A program made the translations under genes and the position numbers. Source: Cloeon dipterum (lineage: Eukaryota > Arthropoda > Insecta > Ephemeroptera > Baetidae). From it: DNA of 64,000 nt. The stretch is from assembly GCF_949628265.1 (NCBI RefSeq), contig NC_088790.1:8312545-8376544 (forward strand). Reading direction: 5' to 3'. The notes beneath the pieces are model-generated. The model was not told the origin of the DNA and searched no databases. It saw nothing but the letters and a program-made list of their open reading frames with translations. This document shows, piece by piece, positions 13,119 to 24,800 of the stretch (positions are counted from its first letter, which is position 1; each line of letters begins with the position of its first letter).

Positions 13119-16100
13119 TTAGTACTGGGGATAATCTGGGTCATTTTCATCTCCATCATCGTCACCTTCATCATCAGCTGCAACTGAAGCGGAATTAATA
13201 ATTGCTGGAAGATAGAAATTGTGAATCGTCTTACCAGCATCTTTCCTCTTCCTGCCATAAGCCCTCTTTGAGGTCTGCGGCGGTAGGTCAGTTTCTCCAT
13301 GCACCAAACTGTTGCGGTACATCAACAGAGGCTGCCAGTCTTCTCCCCTGCTGGAGGGCATACCAGCTGTGATCCTCCGATCCAAGTAATTCAGCCTGAT
13401 ATTAGGGATAATTTTTTTTCAAATAAATATTTGTGCTCATCAAATGAAGCCAAAACTTACACAACACGCTTGTCTTGTTTTAGCAGTTTGTTGGTGAACT
13501 CAGTCAGAATCTCTAAGAATGGCAGATTTGGCGGTGGGCCCGTCGGATCCATGGCGTTCTCCAGCGGGTTCACTGCAAACAAGATGCCTTCCCTGTGGAG
13601 CGCAGTGATTGCTTCTCTATTGCGCACGGCATCAAGGCCAAACGATAGAGCAAAGCGTTTCGCCAGTTCCTGCGGTGGATAATTTATATATATATTTTTT
13701 TTGCTCTTTTTAATATATATAAAAGTATACAATTATATATACTTTTAGGGAGATGCGAACCATCACACAAAAGAGTTAAGAAACCAGTAGTAAATATTTC
13801 GTTTTAATGCCCAGTAAAAGGATGGGATATTTTTAGTGCGAAATTTAATGGAAAATACGTAGTTTAGCAAACGAAACAGCATTTTAGCCGCTAAAATGGT
13901 TAAATAAAGCTAGATGAAATTTTCACCTTAAGACTGATGAATTCTTCTCCTTGGCGGTTGATACGGACGCCCTCTCTATGAATGTCCCTGAAGAGCATGG
14001 TGAGGGAGGCAGCCATTGTGCGGGCGCAGTTGACTTTGTTGATCTCCCTCGCCTTGCCGAGAGTTGACTTGATGATGTCGCCATAGTCATTGTAGTACTG
14101 AACGAAAACAATTTGTAAAAATATACCCTGTTCTCGATGCAAAGCGAACCCATACCCTGACATAGTGTTTGAATACGTCCGCTGCGACTTGGGTAGGCAT
14201 TACATTGTACACTACCAGTTTGCAGAAAGAGGCCAAAAAGTTGCGCCGCTTGTGCAGTTCCTCAATTTTTGTGTGCTCGTCAGGATCTAAAAAATATATT
14301 TGAAACTGTTAAGAAAAAACGAATTTATACAAACTACACTAATAAATTTAGTCTGATACTAATATAAATTTTAATTTCAAGTGTGCAAAATTTGAATTTG
14401 GTGCACCTCATACCTATTTCCTCGTCAATGAACACATAGCTCTGGATGAAGTCATTGAGCATTTGCTGGAGCGACCTGTCCGGTTCATAGACCAAAGGCA
14501 CCAGGGTTGGATTGCTGCCGAGCTGGCTGCAGAAGAGGATGAGGAAGTCGCAGATGGTGATGTAAGCCTCCTCCTTGAACAGTTGTACAGGCGACATCAG
14601 CAGCATTTCCTTCATCGTGTCCATGAACTGGTTGTTGCGACTCTTCAGTGTCTCCACTTCTTGCGCCACTGTTGTGTTCGTGGCAGTGGTTGAGCCGCGC
14701 TCCAGCATGTCCTCCAACTGGCGCAGACCCCACAGGATGGAGAAGAATGCGGCAGACATGCAGTACTTGACAGCCTGAAAATAAATACACCTAAATGAAT
14801 CTCTTAATTGCGAAATTATCTAGAAAAAAAATAAACTACGTCCACACTGAGTAGGGTTCTGTTAAAAGTGACATCTTACTAACCATTAAAAAAGAGAGAG
14901 TATAAATATATTGCTTTTCCATCTCAAATATTCCCAAGAGAAGCTAAAATTTTTAGGACAAATATCTACTCTACCTCATCAGGGTACATCTTGTTCCCAT
15001 CTTTAGCCTTTTGAATGCACTCATAGAGCAGCTCATAAATGCGCCAAGCACCCATGTTGTGGCATGCATAGAAGATCGAAACTTTCTTCAAACTATGAAC
15101 CAAGCTGAAGGTTTCATCCTCGTCGGGCTCCTCGTCCTGTAAGTTGAAGGCATGAAGAGGGGAAATCAAGAAGAGAAACACCAACCCCTTCAATGAGTGA
15201 GTTGTACTCATCAAGAGACTCCTTGAACTTGTTGACGATCATGTCGATTAAAGTGCTTCTGGCGACGTCGCAGCGAGTGTAAATTGCCAGGTTTTCGCAG
15301 CACAAAGTTTCAAGAGTTTTAGCACAGGATTCAAGTACCTCAGTATCTGTGTGCCTCTCCACCAAATCTTGGATGATCCTCAACAAGGAGTCCAAACTCT
15401 GCATATTTTAGCGCAAAATAAGATCCATTTAATAAAACCAAGTTACACGGAATTGTACCTTTTCCTGCCGAGACGAAACATAGACGTCCAAGTCAAAGTA
15501 CTGAGGAATGCTCATGAGGTTGTTGATTTTGTCCGGGTCGGCGCTGTATTTGGCTAACAGGAGGGGCAGGGTGGGGATGAAATGCTCAGTCAGCTTGGCT
15601 CGGTCGTCATTGACTTGCTTGATTTCTTTGGCGGACAGAATCTGCAGCAATCACAGGAATAAATAAACATTCTGTGTTTTAGTTTAATTTATTTATACAT
15701 ATAAGTTTCATGAAATAAATTAATTACAACTGACAATTCAGTATAATTTTATAAATACCTTTCTTGTAGGTCCTCTGCCAACTGGAGGCTCACCAGTCGC
15801 AGCTTGTCTGATGCAGCAGGTCATGATTTCAATCAGACTCGTCTCCTGCCTGTCGTCCAACGGCTCCTCCTCAGCGCCGGGCTCCTCAAGCAGCAGATCA
15901 GTCATGCACTCCCAGTCCTTCATCATTTCGTTGGACTCAATGAGCGAGTCGACCAGGTAGGCCCCATGCTCGTGCAACTCAGATTCAATGAAGAACTGGA
16001 CCAAATCTCTGATGAGCGGCGTGGTGGGGAGGCGCCGCTTACCCCTCCTGGTGCGCTGACCGGTCTGCGTGTCCTCGTCAGGCACAAAGAGGCGCTCGTT

Positions 16101-18065
16101 CAAGAACTCCCCGGCCGCTTGAGCCACGGCGCGATGCGAAGAGTACACCAACTCGTACACGTGTTCGCAGTCTTTGTCTGAGAGGATGTCTCGGTGGTGT
16201 CTGTTTCAAATGAGAATTGAGTTTTGGATAATTTTAAGGAAGTATACTTTACTTTAAAATGCTGATGACCAGCCGGACAGCTTGAACTGCCACGTCGTAT
16301 TCCTTGTCCAAAGTCATAGCCACGATCCTGTCCTTAAATTTGCTGGTAAAAAGTTCCAGCTTTCCTTTCAGCTCATCAGAAGCATAGAGTGGTTGCAGAG
16401 CCTGAAAATGGAATTAACATGCAAGCTTTAGATCTGATATTTTTTCCAACTGGCATTAGTGAAGTCTGTGCTTAGAAATTAATTACCTGCAAACACTTGA
16501 GGCGAACTTCTCCACACTTATCATGCAGGGTCCAACCTATGTACTTCAAGTAAGAGTCGTCCAAAAAGTTGTTGTGGAACTTCTTCATCCAAATGCCAAT
16601 CTCGGCCATGCAAATGGCTCTGATTTCAGGTAAGGTGTCCCTGTTAAAATTTTTAGACTAATTATCAATATCCTTTAACAAAGAAGCAGATAATCCCAAC
16701 CTGTATCTGTGCACAAAGACAGACTTGAACATGTAGGTGAGCATGTTCTTTATTTCATCCATGTTCTCCTCCAGCTCCTGTCTCTTGGTCATCAGCGTCT
16801 CCAGCCTGTCGCTGGCCCTCTTGTCCCTGCCCTTCTGTCTTTCAGCCTCATACTGTCGTTGGGTGTTGTCCAAATTCACGGAGACGGTCAAGGCGACGTC
16901 AACCAAGGCAGTCATCAGCTTCATGGCTAAGAGTATTTTTAGCTTTCCCCGTTTAAATAAAAAGCAACAATTATTACCAGCTAGAGTGGCTGTGTGACGG
17001 AAAGCTCGGACCTGAGAGTCAGACAAGCCTGTGAGGAGGGAGATTACGTTGTCCATAAGGTATTGATCGTAAATGATCGAGTACTGGCACTGCTTCACCA
17101 AAAGCTGCACGAACTCGCAAAAATTCGCTTTGAATTTTTTCCACTGCTGGCCAGTCATGGTGAGAGGGTATTCTCCGCTTTCCTGAGAGAAAAAAATTCA
17201 TCAAATTATTTACTCTGAGAATGTGTCAGAATAGTCTTTAAACTGATTTTCTGCAAATAATATAAACCAACCTCATCAAACTCTTCAGTCATTTTCCTGA
17301 TGACCTTCGCGTGTTCCATCTCCTCCTGCATTTCTTCAGTGATTTTGCCCTTGCAGCCGGACGCATTGATGAAAAACTGCATTAGAGAGAGCAATGCTGA
17401 CCCCCTCTCCGTCTTGTACCGCTCAATCCAGTCATCCACGACCTGCTGCAGTGACAGCCGTCCGCTCTTGATGATGGAGTATAGGCTGTTCTCATCATCC
17501 AAGCCCGACTCGTTCGCAGGTCTGCGCCCTGGCTTCCTGCCAGGAGTGCTGGTGGTAGAACCTCTGCCTGCTCCACCGCCGCGATTGTATGTGCCTCTTG
17601 GACGGCCACGGCCCCTCGTGGACTTCGGGATTGTCGGAGAAGCTGCTTGCGGCTGCTCAAATTGGTGCTGTGGCTGCTCATATGTGGAAAAACTCTGCAT
17701 TGGCTGCGCGAACGAGGTGGAGGGTTGATTGTAGCTCTGCTGCAGCTGGCTGCTCGTGTCAAACTGCGATGAATCGCCACCTCCGTAAACTGTGTCTGAC
17801 CTGAAAATATAAGCATGAATTTAGTTCAACCTTTTAATTACATATGGTTTTAACAGTGAAAGGCGTTGCAAAGCTGCATTGAATTCTTGCAAACATACCC
17901 ATGGGACATAGGTGTGGGAGGCTGCGGTGTGTAGGCCTGGTAGGCGTTGTAGGACTCGTGCATGTCGCTGGCCGACACGTCCATCGGGGTCATCGGTGTC
18001 ATAGGGTTTTCATATTCCGGTGGTGGATCATCCATCCGGATCCTTTTGCCGCCTCGGCGCTGCAT
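13119..18065 (-). CDS. SA: Cohesin subunit SA / stromalin (STAG)
   Basis: Exons on minus: 18065-17899, 17800-17272, 17182-16978, 16926-16701, 16640-16487, 16401-16253, 16200-15759, 15641-15459, 15398-15186, 15136-14975, 14774-14414, 14286-14156, 14097-13927, 13669-13461, 13395-13235, 13177-13119; 3522 nt, 1173 aa. An N-terminal Pro/Gly/Arg-rich, disordered part has an [10 protein letters not shown]-hook-like stretch. The STAG domain follows (MTEEFDE to HTATLAAMKL, about residues 215-380), then the stromalin conservative domain ([31 protein letters not shown], about 376-460), then HEAT-like helices with FKHYV and [11 protein letters not shown] binds SMC1-SMC3-RAD21 and loads and holds cohesin on chromatin. 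The C-terminus after the LLKQDKR segment is short and ends in an acidic tail rather than the long tail of vertebrate STAG1/2. The last intron (13178-13234) is 57 nt, in frame and stop-free, so it may be retained, giving 1192 aa. Confidence 0.94.
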
Positions 18066-18879
18066 TTTATCTCTGGAAAGGATTTAAATTGGAGCATCAA
18101 ATATTTTGTGCTTTTTTATGACCCATTACATATAATCCAATAGGTTTCGATTGTTTGAGGTATCATTATCATACAGCTCTTTTTACCTCTAAGATAAAGC
18201 AGACACCTAAAAAAATCCACTGAGGGTAGTGAGGGTTCCTCAAATCCGTCCACTTTTGCGGGCAAACTGATGTACACAAAAGGGACGCCGAAAATAAGCA
18301 CTATCCGCCCTCTGTGTGTTCAATTGTCAACTATAGATAGATACATTGATACTGATACAAAATGTCATACATTATACAAGCAATGCATTTAATGCATTCT
18401 AATTATTTTGCTCTATTTGTATTACACAAACATTGGAAACTTTATGTCTCGAACGAACTGTGTGTTTTCAGAGTTAAACTTTTTGTTTAAAAGTTCCTTC
18501 ACATTATCAACATAACAATATTAATTATTATGAATTTAAATAAGTAATTTGAGCGGGAGCCTGGTTGGTTGCGCCTGGTTGCGCCCACGCCCACCTATCT
18601 GTGAGAAGTGTGAGACAGGAGACTGCTTGCTAGGCGCCAGAATTCAAATCAGCCATACAGACTGGCGCACCTGATCAGCAGCACAAACAGCAGTCAGCAG
18701 CAGGTCAGCAGTGTGTTGTGTTTGTGTTTAGTGACTTGCCTGTGTTGTGGATCAAATTGTCGGCGAAAATATTTTAATTTATTGTCAGATTAAAAGAAGT
18801 TAGCTTTCCACTTCATACGAGATAAGAAAATTTGAGATGTCGAGCACCTGATAATCCACGATTTCACTTAAGCTGAAAA
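18066..18879. promoter_or_regulatory. Shared upstream region of SA and Tpr-2
   Basis: About 815 bp between divergent start codons (18065 minus, 18880 plus), with no supported coding exon. Around 18590-18730 is a CAGCAG/GTCAGCAG-rich stretch ending in TGTGTTGTG repeats, just upstream of the Tpr-2 start; this could be 5' UTR. Shared regulation is inferred only from orientation. Confidence 0.45.
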
Positions 18880-21800
18880 ATGGATAGCGGTTTAAAAGAG
18901 CCTGCACCCTCTGATGATGGTTAGTTTGTTCATCATACCTCTCAATATTTTCGTCAAATTTAATGTGAATTACAATAATTTTATAGCTCAACAGCAATCT
19001 GACGATGGGAAGGCAAATTCAGAAGAAGATGAGAAGATTGTCGCCTTGCGCAACCACATCGAATATCTCTTAGAGAGAAACGTTGCTGGACAAAAAGATT
19101 ATGAAAAACTGATCAAGCAGTATAAAAGGTTTAATAACACATACAAAACGAAATTGTGTCATAAAAGCCCACATTAATTTACAGCCGTGAGCAAGAACTT
19201 AATTCTGCCAATGCAAAGATGTGCGAGGCATTATTTCAAGTTGCAACATTGACCGCACAATTGCATGTGAAAGAAGATGCGGTGAAAAACCTGAAGACAG
19301 ATGTTGATGTGTTGGGAAAGCAATTGGCTGAGGCCTCGAGAGCCAAAAACAATGCATTGCTGAAGCTGGACAATATTGCTAGTAGAGAGGAGACTTTTGA
19401 GAACAAGTACACAGATAAAGCACTGTTTGAAATCTTAAATTATCAATTCAATTACAGGAAAAGAATGATGGAGCAAGAAATTGACTTGCTCCGAGGACAG
19501 ATTCTCAGTTTTGAGCAAAGAGTTGAGCGCCAGGAGGCTGAGCTTGTTGACGCGACTTCGTCCTCAAGAGTTGTGCAACTTGAGAGTCAGCTACAGAGAA
19601 TGATTGATGAGGTGAATCTTGTCAATTCATTCCCTCTGGATTGGATTTAAATTTTTTGGGTACTTTCAAGCTTGCCGCTCGCGACCAAACTGCTCTCAGG
19701 CTTCGCAACCAATTGAAAGAAGAACAGTCCAAAGTGTCCAAACTCGAGGAAAGACATAAGTTGGACCAAACCAAGGAGTCCCAACTGCAGCTTATTCACA
19801 AGAAAGAGCTTGAGTCTCAAATCAATTTATCTCGTATTTCTCAAGGTGAATTGTTACATTCAACAGTGATTTGCTTAACTTATTTGTTTTTGTTTATTAT
19901 AGAGAGATTTGAAGAAAATGAGAAGAAGTTGCATGAGTTTAGCGGCCTTATAAAGAAACTGGAAGCTGAGCTTGAAATAAAATCAATACCTGGAGATGCT
20001 GAGAGGAAAGCTCTGGAGGAAATTAACAGGCTAAATCAAGAACTGGAGAACAAAGACAACAAAATTCAGAATTTGGAACTCTCTGTATCACAACTTGAGA
20101 TTGAACTGGAGCAGATCAAGAAAGGTTGGTTACTGGGTCTTTTTTAAAATAGGTTGTGATTAGAATATTGTGTATTTGCAGACAACCTTGACCAATATAT
20201 TCAGAAGTTGTTCCCTTCCGCCTCTATCGTCAGCCAGCATTTGCAGGGTGATTTGAGCCTCTCCCAACTTTATGAGAAGTATTCTGCTGTGCTTGAGGAA
20301 TTTAACACAACCAAATACGAAAGAGACATGCTGAGAGTCAAGTTCAATGGCCTCACAGATGACGTTAGTATTTTCTTAAGTTCCCTTACCAAATTTCACT
20401 GGCGAATTATCTAGCTGACAGTCAAGGTTGACGCGTTGCATGAGTGCAAGAAGAAGCAGGCGGCAGCAGAACAACAAGTGCAGAGGCTCATGAATGAGAA
20501 CAAGAAGCTAATGATCGAGTACGAAAACATGAAGCAGTCGGCCAAAGAATCAGCGCGCAGCGTGGCCCAGCACTTGATTGATAAAAGCCAGCTTAAGCAG
20601 CAGAATGATGACCTGCGCAAGCAGGTCATACGCCTGGTGCAGGAAATTGCTGTCTTGAAGTCAGGTGAAGAAAGTCAGCTGACTGACGAGGACCATCTCG
20701 TGCTGTTCAGGGACATTGATGAGCTGCAGCACAAGAATATCGAGCTGCTGTCCCTGGTGCGAGAGCTGCAGACGCGGGCCGAGGCAGCTGAGAAGGAGAT
20801 GGAGAACGTTGAGAAAGTGGCCAGTTGCAATGAGCGCCTGGATGAGCTGGTTGAGCAGGTGAATTAATTTAAAAATTGTTTTCTTTGCAGTATTTATTAG
20901 AGGTTTTAATGACTTAATTCTCGATTATATAAATAAACATTAGGGTAAATTTTTGCGAATCATAAAGTATTAATTCATTATAAGCGACAAAAATATGAAA
21001 TAAATAAATAAAAGGTCATGGTCAAAGTTAAACTAAACAATTAAAATTGTGATAATTGAAATTAGATTAAAACCGCACTGCTTTTAATTTTAATTTGCAT
21101 ACCGCTTTAGCAAGTGCTACCCATGCCCAGCCATATATTTATTGAATTTAAAGAAATTTAAATTCTCAAATTAGCAAGACTTAGACGTTTCCTCTATAAA
21201 TTATCACTTTTCTCTCAAGCAATTAATAATGTCGCTAATTTAAATACAATGAAAGGATTGTACCTAAAATTCTAACTAGAGCATCTTTAACGAAAAACTA
21301 TCATACAGGTGAAACGCTACCAGGAGCGGGAAGCATCGCACTCAGAAATGATGCAGCTGCTCATCCGGCAGCGGGACCACTTTGAGGAGATGTCCAAGAG
21401 TGCGATCCGAGCGGCCGAGGAGAAGGTGCAGCAGATGAGAATGAGCCTTACCCCAGTCAAGGGCTCAGAGCCCATGGACGTGGCTGCCTCGCCTGCACCG
21501 CAGCAGCCAGAGCAGCGTGTCCTTTCGCCGCAGGTATCCTCACCAAGACTGCAGGGACAGCAGCAGAGGCCGCAGTCTCCTCAGATGTCAATGCAGAGGG
21601 CAAATAGACCGCGCTTCTCACCGTACACCGCTGGTGGGGTGCCCCCGTCGAAGGCTTACGTGGACGCCCTGCAGCTGCGCTACAAGAAGTGCCAGGACGA
21701 GCTGGAGAGTTCCAACAAGGCTTTCGCAGAGTATCGGGAGAACTCGAAAAAGAACATGGACATGGTGATCAACCAGCTGGAGGAGCTGCGCAACGAAAAC

Positions 21801-24800
21801 CTGGACATCAAAATGGAGCGGTCAGAGCTGAAGGCGCTGTGCGAGACGGGCAAGGACAAGCTGGCCAGCATGAAAAACATTATGGAGGGGCTGCAGAGGC
21901 AACTGGATGCCGTGCAGAAGATGCGTGACATCCAGGATGTGATCATCGGCAAGCATGAAAAGAACACAATCGAGCTGAACAAGGAGATAGTGAAGACTTA
22001 CGCCAAGCTGTCCAACGTGGAGGGACTGCTCGAGCGGGCCAACGCAGAAATCCGCAGACTGCGGGTCAGTGAGAGCTCTGCCAGGCATGAGTGTGAGTCG
22101 CTGAGAGCGTCCTCCTCCAGCCAGAATCTAGTGTTCCTCGGTGCTCAAGAGCTGAAGGCCGCGAGACAGCGGGCCGACGCAGAGGACAGTCTGATCCTTT
22201 CCAACCAGCTGCAGGCGGTGATGAATGAGAACAAAGAGCTGAAACAGCAACTTGAGTCGGGTCAAGTCCATCTCAAGGACGAAATCAACCGTCTGGAGGC
22301 GTGTCTCAACAAAGAACGTGCTCTGCTGGCCGGGGCAGTGGCCGAGAAGGAGACGGCCGTGTCTGAGTGTGCCCGCGCTGCAGAGCTGCTCTCGCAAGCG
22401 CAGCGGGACGTGATGGTTCTGCGCACCAACAAGAATCCAAGCGCCAGCACCGAGGTGCAGACAGAGAACCAGTTTGACTACGAGCACCAAATTGGCCAGC
22501 TTGAGGAGGAGCTGCTTGCCGCAAATGCGCGCAACGTGGAGGTCAAAGCCAAATACGAGGAGCTGACCGAGACGCGCGCTCGCGACGAGGATGTAATTGC
22601 TCAGCTGAAGAAACTTAATGATGAGCTGAAGCATGCTATCGACGTGAGCAAGGAGGAGTTTGAAGCGGAAAAGAACGCTGCCAAGCAGAAGATAGACTCA
22701 CTCGAAGGCGATTTATCCGTCGCTAAGGAGCAGCTGACGGTCGCTAAAGAGCAGCTGTGCAGGGCTGAGAAGCAAATTGACTCGCTGCGGGCTGAGGTGG
22801 CAAATGCGGGCCAGCGGCAGGCGGTGGCCATCGTCGGGCAGGAGAAAGAGGAGGCCATCAGGAATCTGAAGAAGGAGTTGGCGGCCATGAAGGAGAAGCA
22901 AGAGCGGGGCGAGGAGAGTCTCGAAAGAGAGAAGGAGCAGCACAAGCTTGACCTGCAGGCGCTGTCCATCACCAGGAAGCAGCTAGTGGCATTAGAGAAG
23001 ACGTCCTTGGAACTGAAGGAGCGAATCTCCAGCCTCGAATTCGAGGTACAAAAGGCCAAGAGTGACCTGGAGAACGCCAGACTGACGGCCAACGTCGTTT
23101 CCGGAGACCAATCCGATGAGCTTAGGGAGCAGAACCGAATTCTGTACCAACAGCTGGAGCAGGTGTTGAGCCAGCGGGGCAGAATCGAAAGTTCCCTCGG
23201 CGAGGAAGACGCCCTGCTAGGCGTGCTTAGTGTTTTGCGGCGCGAGCGAGATCTAGCGCAAGCGAAAGCAGACGCCTTCGAGGCCAAGGCGGCCAACATG
23301 CAGATGCAGATTCAGACTCTGAGCGCCAACCACGCTGAGCTGAGTGAAGAACTGGCCAGGCTGAGGGTGGGCGAGTCGAACCAAGTGACGGTGTCTCGGA
23401 GCAAGTATGAAGAGTACCTGCAGATGGCCGAGAACCTGAACGCGCTCACCGATTCGAGCATAGTGCAGAGGAAGAAGAACGACGACCTGGCCAAGGAGAT
23501 CGCCGAGTTAAGGCCTAAGTGGAAGAGCGCGATGGAAGAAATCGAGAGTTTGAAGAACAGGAATAACCTGTTCCAAGAAAAGATCATTGCGGAAGAAGAG
23601 GCTGCGAAGGAACTCATTGAAAAGCACAGGTTGGAGGTTGAGAGGGCAAATCAAGCCGAGTCGAAGATTCGAGAGATGGAGCAGAAACTGAACTCGACTG
23701 GCTCGTCGCAGCAGCAGCTCAGCTCGGAAATTTCCAATCTGAAGGTTCGCATCAACGCTCTAGTCCAGGACATGACAAAAAAGAATGCGGATATCAGGAG
23801 GATGACTTTGGAGAAAAACGCTCTTCAAAAGCAGCTTGAAGCTGCCAAGGGTTTGACTAGCAAGATTTCGGACGAGTTGGCGCAAGAAAAGGCTAATGTT
23901 GCAGCCAAGGCCACGGAAATCGAGCAGCTTAAGACCAGCTTGGAGAACACGAAGAAGGAAATGACCGCCAAAGTGAACGAGCTGACAGGAGTGGTCAACG
24001 AGACTAAAGAATCTCTGGGCAAGAAGGAAAAAGAGTTTGAAGACCTCAACTCAAAGCACGGCAAGGTGCGCGCCATAGCGAAGAAGTACAAAGATCAGTA
24101 TGACGCTCTTGTGGCCGAAAACAAGGACAAAGCTGCTGCAGAGGCCAAAACTGGCGCACAGGAGCAGGCCAAAACCAAAGAGATGGAGGGTAAAATTGCT
24201 GAGATGCAGACCCGACTGGCGGAGGCGGAGACAAAAGCTACAGAAGCGGAGAATGAAGTGCAGAAACTCAGCCAAAACCTGGATAACATCTCTAAACAGG
24301 TAATATCGATTTTTGTTTCAATTGCCTTTATATAAATGAACTTTGTTAGCTGGTGGAAAAGTCGACGCAGCTAGAGCAAGAACAGAAAACCAACGCAGAG
24401 AGGCAGAACCGCACCAAGACGATCATCGCTGCCGCACGTAATAAGATAAAGGATCAAGCAGAATTGATCGCCAAGAAGGATGAAGCGATCAAAGAGAAGC
24501 AGGAAAAGATCTCTCATCTCGAAGGCTCTGCTCAAAATAGCGGTAACCAAGGTATGAATAACGTCACTTTTTGTAGATGAAAATATTAAAATTCATGCTG
24601 CCTAGATCAAGAAGATATGATCAGCCAGCTGAAAAAGGAAAACTGTGAGCTTCGGGCCCAGATGGAGCAGTCAAAGCAGGATTCTAAGGTAACTTTCGTA
24701 TTTCATTCCTTGAATTAGCATTTTAATATCGGTCCGTTCTTACAACAGGCTTCCAAACCAGCTGCTGGTCCGTCAGGTGCCACTCCGTCAGTGAAAATCA

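Noticed and set aside
22601-23299. Long minus-strand open frame of about 230 codons
   Set aside because: It lies opposite the coding frame of the large Tpr-2 exon, is Ser/Phe-rich as expected for the antisense of coiled-coil codons, and matches nothing.
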